Below are positions 1-5,713 of a DNA stretch of 12,470 nt, one piece after another. Under the pieces are notes generated by a model, which was not told the origin of the DNA, did no database searches, and worked only from the letters and a program-made list of their open reading frames with translations. Positions within the stretch are counted from its first letter, which is position 1. Each line of letters starts with the position of its first letter. Origin of the DNA: Acidobacteriota bacterium (GTDB lineage: Bacteria > Acidobacteriota > Terriglobia > UBA7540); contig PLWR01000229.1 in assembly GCA_003165615.1 (NCBI GenBank), forward strand, positions 1 to 12,470, written 5' to 3'. The position numbers were made by a program, and so were the translations under genes.

Positions 1-510
1 TTCCATCATGCGCGCGCCGCCCGAACAGGAAATGATCACCAGCGGCAATTTCTTTTCGATGCAACGATCGATGGCGCGAGTCACTTTCTCGCCCACCACC
101 GCTCCCATGCTGCCCCCGACAAATTGAAATTCCATGGCGCAGATGATGGCGGGTTTGCCTTCGATCAGCCCTTCGCCGGTCAGCGCCGCGTCCTTCATGC
201 CGGTGATTTTCTCGGCTTGCTTCAATCGATCGCGATAGGGCTTGGTGTCTTTGAACTTCAGCGGGTCCGTGGAGGCGAGGCGCGCGTCATGCTCGGTATA
301 GCGGCCGTCGTCAAACAGCATCTCCAGCCGCGCATGTGAGCCCAGCTTGAAATGATGGCCGCACTTGGGGCAGCACTGCAGGTTGGCCTCAAGGTCCTTT
401 TTCCAAAGGATTTGCTTGCACTTGTCGCACTTCACCCAAAGGCCCTCGGTCTGGACGCGCTTCTCCTTGGGTGTTTCCAGCGGCTGTTTTTCTTTGCGGA
501 ACCAAGTCAT
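1..510 (-). CDS. accD: Acetyl-CoA carboxylase carboxyltransferase subunit beta, N-terminal part (cut by window edge)
   Basis: AccD, with AccA, transfers the carboxyl group from carboxybiotin to acetyl-CoA, giving malonyl-CoA for fatty-acid synthesis in the cytoplasm. The first 170 residues are present. They begin MTWFRKEK and contain the zinc ribbon typical of bacterial AccD, C28-x2-C31 and C47-x2-C50 (in CPKCGHH), followed by the start of the crotonase-like fold with MEFQFVGGSMGAVVGEK and SCSGGARMME at the edge. The family is usually about 280-300 residues, so roughly 40 percent is missing to the left. The ATG at 510 gives the usual N-terminus. No Shine-Dalgarno is visible ahead of it; instead an inverted repeat ends 22 nt upstream. 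It is the last visible gene of the operon started at rplU. Identification is firm. Confidence 0.97.
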   Translation of the reverse strand, partial: MTWFRKEKQPLETPKEKRVQTEGLWVKCDKCKQILWKKDLEANLQCCPKCGHHFKLGSHARLEMLFDDGRYTEHDARLASTDPLKFKDTKPYRDRLKQAEKITGMKDAALTGEGLIEGKPAIICAMEFQFVGGSMGAVVGEKVTRAIDRCIEKKLPLVIISCSGGARMME

Positions 511-532
511 AAGAGAATTTCTTCATTGAGTC

Positions 533-593
533 ATTGAGTGATTTAATCATTGAAGAACAATGGCCCGATCACTCAATCACTAAATCGCTCAAT
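533..593. repeat. Imperfect inverted repeat at the cobO-accD junction
   Basis: Arms 533-553 and 573-593 match at 18 of 21 positions, around a 19-nt loop. The word is ATTGAGTGATTTA and variants. The right arm contains the cobO stop codon (589-591). The left arm ends 22 nt before the accD start codon (minus-strand sense). There is no U-run in the transcribed direction, so it is not a classical terminator. Confidence 0.85.
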
Positions 594-1128
594 ATTCTAT
601 TCCTCTCTGCGCGACGATTCCTTTTTGATAGGGATGTTTGACCTCGCGCATTTCCGTCACCAGGTCGGCTATCTCCGTCAGCACCGGGTGCGCGTTCCGC
701 CCGGTTAGTATTACGTGCACCATTTCCGGCTTGCGCTTCAAAACATCCGCCACCGGCTCCGGCGACAGCATTTTGTAACTGATGGCGTAGTTGATCTCGT
801 CGAGAATCACCATATCATACTGGCCGCTCAGAATCTCCCCGCTGGCAAATCGCCACGCTTCTTCCACCATCCGCACGTCTTCCGGGTCAGGTTTTTCTGC
901 GCCGACCTTAACGAACCCCCGGCCCATGGGCATGATCTTAAGATGCTCGTCGCCCAGCATCTTGGCAGCGTCCAGTTCGCCATAATGCCACGAGCCTTTG
1001 ATGAATTGTACCATTAAGACCTTAAGGCCCTGCCCCACCGCGCGAAAAGCTGTTCCGAGCGCGGCCGTGGTCTTTCCCTTGCCGGGGCCCGTATGGACGA
1101 TAATCAACCCTTTTCGCTCTTCTGGCAA
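589..1128 (-). CDS. cobO: Corrinoid (cob(I)yrinic acid a,c-diamide) adenosyltransferase, CobO/BtuR family
   Basis: This enzyme transfers the adenosyl group of ATP to the cobalt of a reduced corrinoid, forming coenzyme B12-type cofactors or salvaging cobinamide. The 179-residue protein has the family's P-loop GPGKGKTT (residues 14-21), then VLMVQFIKG, the acidic segment DMVILDEINYAI matching the conserved VLDE motif, VILTGRNAHP and a C-terminal TEMREVKHPYQKGIVAQRGIEY, all typical of CobO/BtuR. The start is TTG at 1128, supported by a strong Shine-Dalgarno, GGGGAGGT, five bases or so upstream; no ATG gives the P-loop at the proper distance. It lies between rlmH and accD, which are unrelated in function, and I see no cobalamin riboswitch or other B12 gene nearby. 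The stop codon lies inside the 533-593 repeat. Family assignment is firm; whether it acts in de novo synthesis or salvage cannot be told. Confidence 0.95.
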   Translation of the reverse strand: MPEERKGLIIVHTGPGKGKTTAALGTAFRAVGQGLKVLMVQFIKGSWHYGELDAAKMLGDEHLKIMPMGRGFVKVGAEKPDPEDVRMVEEAWRFASGEILSGQYDMVILDEINYAISYKMLSPEPVADVLKRKPEMVHVILTGRNAHPVLTEIADLVTEMREVKHPYQKGIVAQRGIEY

Positions 1129-1145
1129 GAGGACCTCCCCAGGCT

Positions 1146-1320
1146 ATCGGATGATCGGGTAAACCGGTGATCGGGTGAACACGCACCGGGAAGCGAAACT
1201 CGAAAATCGAAACTCGAAAATCGAACAAGCTTAACCCCGAGTTTCGATCTTCGAATTTCGATTTTCGTTCTTGTGTTGTTCGCCTGATCACCCGATCAGC
1301 GCATCACCCGATGAACCGAT
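1146..1320. repeat. Nested double inverted repeat at the rlmH-cobO junction
   Basis: Outer arms 1146-1178 and 1288-1320 (33 nt, 27 matches) have the same word order and spacing: ATCGG, 3 nt, ATCGGGT, 7 nt, TGATCGGGTGA. Inner arms 1201-1225 and 1243-1267 (25 nt, 23 matches) are built of CGAAAATCGAA-type words. The gaps between outer and inner arms are 22 and 20 nt, so the element is nearly symmetric. It fills nearly all of the intergenic space. The outer arm touches the rlmH stop (1320-1322), and its other end is 17 nt from the cobO start. A spurious open frame crosses it but is only repeat translation. Confidence 0.9.
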
Positions 1321-1784
1321 CATCGTGGATACGGATATCCGCGCAAGATTGTAAAGCCTCGATAAATCTGCTCAAGCAAAATAGAGCGCGCCCAATCGCG
1401 TGTCAGCGTCATGCGCGAAAGCGCCAGCAGGACGTCAGCTTTTTCCCGAAATGCCGCGGAGAAGCCATCCGGCCCGCCGATCAGGAAAGCCAACTCCCGT
1501 GAGCCTCGCAATGCTTCCTTGCCCAGCCATTCGGAGAACTCCTGCGAAGTCCGCTCGCGTCCACGTTCGTCCAGCAGGACTTTGGTCGCGCCGTGTAGTT
1601 TTTCCAAGAGGGCGCGCTCCGCCGAGGTCAATCCTGCCTTGCGGGCGTGGCTTGCTCCCCGCTGGGCCGGGAGTTCTTCCAGGCTCAAGGGAGTAAAATG
1701 CTCGATCCGGGCCGCCAGATCCTGCTGGATCGCCCGCAGGTGCAAATCCTTGGTCTTGCCCTCAAAGAGAATTCGTATGCGCAT
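1320..1784 (-). CDS. rlmH: 23S rRNA (pseudouridine1915-N3)-methyltransferase RlmH
   Basis: RlmH is a small SPOUT-class methyltransferase that uses S-adenosylmethionine to methylate pseudouridine 1915 in helix 69 of 23S rRNA on assembled 70S ribosomes. The protein is 154 residues, the family's normal size. It shows LLDERGRERTSQEFSEWL in the middle, the SAM-binding knot loop FLIGGPDG, and the C-terminal LSRMTLTRDWARSILLEQIYRGFTILRG. The very end is YPYPR, where well-studied members (E. coli, S. aureus) end in HPYHR, so both histidines are replaced. The start at 1784 (MRIRILFEGK) matches the family. No Shine-Dalgarno is visible, and an inverted repeat ends 11 nt upstream. rsfS next door is also a 50S factor, fitting a ribosome-maturation cluster. 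Confidence 0.95.
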   Translation of the reverse strand: MRIRILFEGKTKDLHLRAIQQDLAARIEHFTPLSLEELPAQRGASHARKAGLTSAERALLEKLHGATKVLLDERGRERTSQEFSEWLGKEALRGSRELAFLIGGPDGFSAAFREKADVLLALSRMTLTRDWARSILLEQIYRGFTILRGYPYPR

Positions 1785-1795
1785 CTTAGAAATCG

Positions 1796-1919
1796 GGCCA
1801 TCGGTTCATTGAGTGATTTGGTGGTTTAGCGATTTAGTGATTGAAAGCCGCAGAGATCTCTGGTGGTATTTCAATCACCCAATCGCTCGATCGCCAGATG
1901 AGCCGATGGACCGATGGCC
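1796..1919. repeat. Nested inverted repeat at the rsfS-rlmH junction
   Basis: Outer arms 1796-1809 and 1906-1919 match at 13 of 14. Inner arms 1828-1846 and 1869-1887 match at 17 of 19, with words of the TTTAGTGATTGA type. A perfect 12-bp palindrome CAGAGATCTCTG (1851-1862) sits at the tip. GATCACCCGATCAGCCGATC (1921-1940), just beyond the outer arm, is the same vocabulary and includes the rsfS stop codon (1931-1933). Confidence 0.85.
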
Positions 1920-1930
1920 AGATCACCCGA

Positions 1931-2266
1931 TCAGCCGATCTCCTGCGTCGGCGCGTTCTTCCACAGGCGTTCGAGGTCGTAGAACTCCCTGGCGCGCTCG
2001 ACAAAAATGTGGACGATGAAATCGAAGTAGTCCACCAGAATCCACTCCCCCCGGGAGTAGCCCTCCACATGGGTGGGCGCGCAGGCGGATTTCTTCAATC
2101 CTTCCACAATGCCATCGCAAATCGCCTGGGTGTGGCGAGTGGAAGTCCCACTACAAATCAGGAAGTTGCTGGTGAATGAGCAGGTTCCTTCCAGATTCAA
2201 AACGCGCAAGTCCAAAGCTTTGCGATCCTGGGCGGCCCGGATCGCTTCGCGAAGTTGTGGTGTCAT
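1931..2266 (-). CDS. rsfS: Ribosomal silencing factor RsfS (DUF143/Iojap family)
   Basis: RsfS binds ribosomal protein L14 on the 50S subunit and blocks 30S joining, lowering translation when nutrients are short. The 111-residue protein is full length and contains the family signatures LDLRVLNLEG, SNFLICSGTSTRHTQAI, the glycine-containing VEGYSRGEWILVDYFDFIVH and FYDLERLW near the C-terminus. The ATG at 2266 overlaps the nadD stop codon as ATGA (2263-2266), implying translational coupling; nadD-rsfS is a very common pair. The final residues are read from sequence resembling the intergenic repeats, and the TGA stop lies in a GATCGG-type word. Confidence 0.97.
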   Translation of the reverse strand: MTPQLREAIRAAQDRKALDLRVLNLEGTCSFTSNFLICSGTSTRHTQAICDGIVEGLKKSACAPTHVEGYSRGEWILVDYFDFIVHIFVERAREFYDLERLWKNAPTQEIG

Positions 2267-2940
2267 CGGGGCAAACGTTTCCTGCCGGCGCTGGGGTTGT
2301 ATAACCCTTCCTTCAAAATGTACTCTTCCACAAGCTCGGGAACAAGGTCAGTGATGGATCTGCGAGCCCGCACTGCTTGCCGGATGTCGCGGGAAGCGAC
2401 GGGGGCGTCCACACCGTGCAAAAGGTGGATGGCGCCGTGGCGTAAGCGAATGGTCTCAGCCTTCTGGGCAAGACGCCGCGCCGGCAATAGGTCGGGCGGC
2501 GCAACCTGGCGGAGGGAGTCCGAGTCGAAGCCGGGCCGCGACACCACAATGAACTCCACCGAATCGAGCAAGCGGCGGAAATCCTTCCAGTGGGGAAGGT
2601 CGAGAAAGGCGTCGGCGCCGACCAGGAAGAAGAGTCGATCGTGCTGGCGCAGTCTTCGCCGCACCGTCCGAACCGTGTCAATTGAGTAGCGCGGCGACCC
2701 GTCGGCGGTGGGCGCCTCAATGGTGGAGGGGATAAAGCGCGGCTCGTTGGCGCAGGCGACGGCCACCATCGCATAGCGCTGCGCGTAGTCCGTCAGGTGG
2801 TCGTGTATTTTGTGGGGCGGGTTGCCGGTGGGAATGAAAAGGATTCGATCCAGGTGAAAACGACGCTGCGCCGCATGCGCCGCCGCCAGGTGCCCGGCAT
2901 GGATGGGATCAAACGTTCCGCCGAAAATTGCGATGTTCAT
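2263..2940 (-). CDS. nadD: Nicotinate-nucleotide adenylyltransferase
   Basis: NadD joins nicotinate mononucleotide and ATP to nicotinate adenine dinucleotide, the penultimate step of NAD synthesis. The 225-residue protein opens MNIAIFGGTFDPIHAGHL, the nucleotidyltransferase (H/T)xGH signature (HAGH), followed by PTGNPPHK, the substrate-loop YSIDTVR, FFLVGADAFLDLPHWKD, and near the end ASRDIR where many relatives have a serine-rich SSTxIR-type motif, then LVPELVEEYILKEGLY. The frame stays open for 41 more codons upstream, but those only translate the intergenic repeat; ATG 2940 gives the family N-terminus. No Shine-Dalgarno is visible, and the repeat arm ends 8 nt upstream. It overlaps rsfS by four bases. 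Confidence 0.96.
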   Translation of the reverse strand: MNIAIFGGTFDPIHAGHLAAAHAAQRRFHLDRILFIPTGNPPHKIHDHLTDYAQRYAMVAVACANEPRFIPSTIEAPTADGSPRYSIDTVRTVRRRLRQHDRLFFLVGADAFLDLPHWKDFRRLLDSVEFIVVSRPGFDSDSLRQVAPPDLLPARRLAQKAETIRLRHGAIHLLHGVDAPVASRDIRQAVRARRSITDLVPELVEEYILKEGLYNPSAGRKRLPR

Positions 2941-2948
2941 GAGAAAGG

Positions 2949-3092
2949 GGACATCGGGAGATCGGGTGATCGGGTGACCAAGCAATTGCCAGAGAAATTC
3001 GCAATTCGAAACTTGATGTTCAGGTCTTCCGAATTTCGAATTTCGAATTTCGATTTTCGTCATTTAGAAGTTCACCCGATCTCCCGATGTCC
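2949..3092. repeat. Nested double inverted repeat at the obgE-nadD junction, partly coding
   Basis: Outer arms 2949-2969 and 3072-3092 are perfect over 21 bp and made of ATCGGGAG and ATCGGGTGA words. Inner arms 2994-3013 and 3032-3051 match at 18 of 20 and are made of GAAATTCG words. The architecture (outer GATCGGGTGA, inner CGAAATTCG) is the same as at 1146-1320. The right half (3020-3092) is inside the obgE reading frame and encodes its C-terminal tail. Confidence 0.9.
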
Positions 3093-4105
3093 TGTTCTCC
3101 CGATTTCGGAATTTGCTCTAGCTTGGCCCAAACGGCCTCTTTCAATTTTTCCAACCCTTCCCGGGTTACGGAGGAAATTTCGTACAGGGGCAGTCCGCGT
3201 TCAGCGCAGAATTGACGCAGGCGGATCAGGCGATCCCCTTCGCCCACGGCGTCAATGCGCGAAGCCACCAGCAGCATGGGCTTGGCGGCCACCACAGGGC
3301 TGAAGCTTTTCAGCTCATTCAGAATGACGTCGTAATCCTCCAGCGGGTCGCGGCCGGAATGTTCTGCCACATCGATCAAGTGGAGCAACAGGCGCGTCCG
3401 CTCCACGTGCCGCAGGAAGCGTATGCCCAGGCCTTTGCCTTCGTGCGCCCCGGCAATGAGCCCCGGGATATCCGCCATAACAAAGGACCGTTCCCGGTCG
3501 AGTCCCACCACTCCCAGGCAAGGCGCCAGCGTCGTAAACGGGTAGTCGGCAATACGCGGGCGTGCCGCGCTAAGGCTTGAAATCAGCGTGGATTTGCCCA
3601 CGTTGGGGAAGCCGACCAAGCCGACATCGGCGAGTAACTTCAGCTCCAACCGCAAATCGCGCGCGACGCCCGGCGTGCCCGGTTCGGCTTTGCGCGGCGC
3701 CTGGTGAATGGAAGTGGCAAAGCGCGCGTTGCCGCGTCCACCACGTCCGCCTTTGGCGGCAATCACCTCCATGCCCGGCGTATCAAAATCCCACAGCTTT
3801 TCTCCCGTGGTCAAGTCGTAAACCACCGTGCCCACCGGGAGCGTCACCGTGTTATCCGCGCCGTCCTTCCCGTGACAGTTTGAGCCTTCGCCGTGGCCCC
3901 CACGGGTGGCGCGATACTCGGGGTTATAACGGAACTTCAGCAAGGTGTTCATGTGGGGGTCGCTTAACAGAATGATGTCGCCCCCGCGCCCGCCGTCGCC
4001 CCCGCTGGGCCCGCCGCGCGGCACGAATTTCTCCCGCCGAAACGCGACACAGCCGTTTCCGCCTCCGCCGGCGGCCACATGGATTTTGGCTTCGTCAATG
4101 AACAT
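3020..4105 (-). CDS. obgE: GTPase Obg/CgtA, ribosome-assembly GTPase
   Basis: Obg is an essential GTPase that binds the 50S subunit, helps its late assembly and links to stress responses. The Obg fold with glycine-rich loops spans about residues 1-158 ([32 protein letters not shown]). The G domain follows: G1 GFPNVGKST (165-173), G2 YPFTT (188-192), G3 DIPG (212-215), and G5 around ISS (310-312). The G4 motif, usually NKxD, is SRID (282-285). Core homology ends near LEQIP (about 329-333). Residues 334-361, including [13 protein letters not shown] and [11 protein letters not shown], are translated from the intergenic inverted repeat. The ATG at 4105 gives the standard MFIDEAKI start but has no visible Shine-Dalgarno. 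It follows rpmA in the widespread rplU-rpmA-obgE order. Confidence 0.97.
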   Translation of the reverse strand: MFIDEAKIHVAAGGGGNGCVAFRREKFVPRGGPSGGDGGRGGDIILLSDPHMNTLLKFRYNPEYRATRGGHGEGSNCHGKDGADNTVTLPVGTVVYDLTTGEKLWDFDTPGMEVIAAKGGRGGRGNARFATSIHQAPRKAEPGTPGVARDLRLELKLLADVGLVGFPNVGKSTLISSLSAARPRIADYPFTTLAPCLGVVGLDRERSFVMADIPGLIAGAHEGKGLGIRFLRHVERTRLLLHLIDVAEHSGRDPLEDYDVILNELKSFSPVVAAKPMLLVASRIDAVGEGDRLIRLRQFCAERGLPLYEISSVTREGLEKLKEAVWAKLEQIPKSGEQDIGRSGELLNDENRNSKFEIRKT

Positions 4106-4120
4106 AGCAAGGATCGGGAG

Positions 4121-4241
4121 ATCGGGTGATCTGGTGATCGGGTGAGCAGATCAGGTGGTCAAACGATCGCTTGATGCGGTGAGCAAGAGACCAATTCGCT
4201 TTGGTTCGCCCTTCGTTCACCCGATCATCCGATCACCCGAT
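4121..4241. repeat. Inverted repeat at the rpmA-obgE junction
   Basis: Arms 4121-4145 and 4217-4241 match at 23 of 25 and consist of reiterated ATCGGGTGATC words. A further ATCGGGAG unit (4113-4120) extends the left side. The arm ends 15 nt before the obgE start codon in the transcribed sense. The loop of about 70 nt contains more degenerate words (GATCAGGTGG, GATCGCTTGATG type). The stretch 4242-4316 between this and the rpmA stop shows no further large repeat. Confidence 0.88.
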
Positions 4242-4316
4242 GGTGAGGCTCAAATGGCCAAAGATAAATAGAGCGGTGAGGCGGGTCTTCCTTTTCCGCC
4301 CGCACCTTTGGGGGAT

Positions 4317-4580
4317 TTAACTTGTTGATGGGACCAGGATACTGACGAACCGGCCCAGGCGTCCCTTGTCCTCAAAGCGTACGACGCCAGAAACTTTGGC
4401 GAAGAGTGTGTCATCGGAGCCGAGGCCAACATTATCGCCGGCCTTCAAGCGCGTACCACGCTGGCGAACCAAAATCGACCCGCCGGATACCATCTGCCCG
4501 TCAAAGCGCTTCACGCCCAAACGTTGGGCATTGGAGTCGCGACCGTTGCGGGATGTTCCTTGACCTTTCTTATGTGCCAT
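4317..4580 (-). CDS. rpmA: 50S ribosomal protein L27
   Basis: L27 reaches towards the peptidyl-transferase centre and supports subunit assembly and tRNA placement. The 87-residue product starts [20 protein letters not shown], the near-invariant L27 N-terminus, followed by [20 protein letters not shown] and the basic beta-sheet core. There is no Firmicutes-type N-terminal extension needing cleavage. The start at 4580 has a good Shine-Dalgarno AAAGGAA (4588-4594 on the other strand) seven bases upstream. It directly follows rplU and is co-transcribed from the rplU promoter. Confidence 0.98.
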   Translation of the reverse strand: MAHKKGQGTSRNGRDSNAQRLGVKRFDGQMVSGGSILVRQRGTRLKAGDNVGLGSDDTLFAKVSGVVRFEDKGRLGRFVSILVPSTS

Positions 4581-4597
4581 AGTGCAATTCCTTTGGA

Positions 4598-4695
4598 CAG
4601 GCTAGAAGTTAGAAGCGAGAAGCTAAGAGCTGGAAGTTAGAAGTCCTGGCGCCGAGCTTTTAGCTTCTGGCTTCCAGTTCCTAACTTCTAGCCTG
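4598..4695. repeat. Inverted repeat at the rplU-rpmA junction (TAGAAG vocabulary)
   Basis: Outer arms 4598-4612 and 4681-4695 are perfect over 15 bp (CAGGCTAGAAGTTAG). Inner arms 4618-4631 and 4655-4668 match at 13 of 14 (AGAAGCTAAGAGCT type). The right outer arm holds the last codons and TAG stop (4688-4690) of rplU, and the left arm ends 17 nt before the rpmA start, immediately ahead of its ribosome binding site. The words differ from the GATCGGGTGA class at other junctions, but the form is the same. Confidence 0.9.
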
Positions 4696-4999
4696 TGACG
4701 ATGTCCTGAATCAGAACCTGGCTGAAATGTTGGCGATGACCAATCGTGCGCCGGTACTGCTTCTTGCGCTTGTATTTCAACACGCGCACTTTGGCGGCGC
4801 GGTCGTTGGTTAGAATTTTCCCCGTGACCTTGGCGTTGGCAACCAGCGGGGCGCCCACGGTGAGCTTTTCATTGCGCACCACAAACACGTGGTTGAACTC
4901 GACCGTCGAGCCCGGGTCGCCCGTCACGCGTTCCACGCGGATGACGTCGCCCGGCGAAGCCTTGAATTGTTTCCCGCCCGTCCTGAAGATAGCGTACAT
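4688..4999 (-). CDS. rplU: 50S ribosomal protein L21
   Basis: L21 binds 23S rRNA and is an early assembly protein of the large subunit. The 103-residue product starts MYAIFRTGGKQFKASPGD and ends KYKRKKQYRRTIGHRQHFSQVLIQDIVTG, matching the L21 signature with the basic KRKK...RRTIGHRQ segment. A longer open frame reaches 5248, but its extra N-terminus is unlike L21, and the promoter lies inside it. ATG 4999 has a Shine-Dalgarno AGGAGAG (5009-5015) nine bases upstream. It is the first gene of the operon, and its stop codon is inside the 4598-4695 repeat. Confidence 0.98.
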   Translation of the reverse strand: MYAIFRTGGKQFKASPGDVIRVERVTGDPGSTVEFNHVFVVRNEKLTVGAPLVANAKVTGKILTNDRAAKVRVLKYKRKKQYRRTIGHRQHFSQVLIQDIVTG

Positions 5000-5032
5000 A
5001 GATTTCTTCTCTCCTATTTCCCCAAAACGACC

Positions 5033-5062
5033 ATTATACGAATTGAGGGGAGAAACTGTCAA
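5033..5062 (-). promoter_or_regulatory. Consensus sigma-70 promoter of the rplU operon
   Basis: Read on the minus strand: TTGACA (5057-5062), an 18-bp spacer (5039-5056) and TATAAT (5033-5038). Both hexamers are perfect matches to the housekeeping consensus. The predicted start of transcription is near 5026, leaving a leader of only about 27 nt before rplU, too short for a riboswitch or an L21-type leader structure. It is the only strong promoter I see for the eight-gene run. Confidence 0.85.
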
Positions 5063-5680
5063 CCAAATGCCGAAGGCCAAACTTAGACCTGTATTCGTGC
5101 TCCTCGCGGGAAATGTTTTGGGGGTTCCGTAGAGTTTGGCAATCCCAATTATAGACTTCAGCCTGTCCATGGGTGTAACTAAAAGTGGACAGTTGGATTC
5201 TTTGATTTGCGAACTCCCCATATTTTTTGATTTTGACGCGCAGTGCATTCCGATTTTGGTGGGCCCAATCCGGGGAATTTATGCTTGACAATCCTTTATA
5301 ACCCATCAATTCCCCTTAGATTGACATACAAGGGTTTAGGTGGGTAATTTTGACACTCATTTATAAGCCTTGCTGCGGGAAAAGTGGTCGGCTCGCATGC
5401 CGCTCGGGTTCGGTGGAAGTGGCGGGCATTTTGGCACTCTATGTGCATAGAAACGAGTGGATTAGTGTTTAGTACGATAAATTATAAGAATCGCCCAAGC
5501 TGGCGCAGGTTGCGCTTGCGGGGTCTTGCGGTACTTGGCGACGAATGAATGGCGACGCTTGGCGACAATAAGTCCGGTTTTCATTTCGGACAATTCGCGG
5601 GACGCGGGTGCATTCCTTGGAACATTTGCGTTATGCTGCTATGCTCTACTATTAATCCGGCTGGAGATTCCAATAAATTG
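5063..5680. other. Divergent intergenic region between the rplU operon and the secreted giant protein
   Basis: I see no convincing gene here. It is AT-richer than its flanks. It holds three TTGACA hexamers facing right (5285-5290, 5321-5326, 5350-5355), of which only the middle one has even a weak -10 candidate (TAATTT at 5345-5350, 18-bp spacer). It also holds a 7-bp perfect inverted repeat CTGTCCA/TGGACAG (5163-5169, 5186-5192), the sigma-54 site at 5432-5447 and three copies of GGCGAC (5537-5542, 5551-5556, 5561-5566). Part of 5549-5680 is in frame with the downstream gene, and a longer N-terminus cannot be excluded. Confidence 0.6.
5432..5447 (+). promoter_or_regulatory. Sigma-54 (RpoN) type -24/-12 promoter
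   Basis: TGGCAC (5432-5437), five bases, then GTGCA (5443-5447) matches the RpoN consensus TGGCAC-N5-TTGCA at 10 of 11 fixed positions, with the essential GG and GC dinucleotides ten bases apart. Transcription would begin near 5459, rightward, giving the giant secreted protein a leader of about 250 nt. A sigma-54 promoter would imply control by an enhancer-binding activator; no clear activator site is recognisable. Confidence 0.65.
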
Positions 5681-5713
5681 ATGCGTGGGAAAATACCTTT
5701 GTGGGTTGATCGT

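Noticed and set aside
1129..1291. Open frame MIRRTTQERKSKFEDRNSGL crossing the rlmH-cobO junction
   Set aside because: It translates GAAATTCG-type repeat words and then runs out of frame through cobO; no protein character.
1129..1319. Cobalamin riboswitch ahead of cobO
   Set aside because: The whole interval is accounted for by the nested inverted repeat, and no B12-box-like sequence was recognised.
2941..3063. Extended N-terminus of nadD (41 extra codons)
   Set aside because: The extra residues translate the intergenic inverted repeat, and the family N-terminus MNIAIFGGTFDPIH starts at 2940.
1146..4241. GATCGGGTGA arrays considered as CRISPR-like direct repeats
   Set aside because: Units are only about 9-10 bp, contiguous, without unique spacers of constant length, and arranged as opposing arms; no cas genes nearby.
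5000..5026. Structured leader or autoregulatory element for rplU
   Set aside because: The predicted leader is only about 27 nt and holds little beyond the ribosome binding site.
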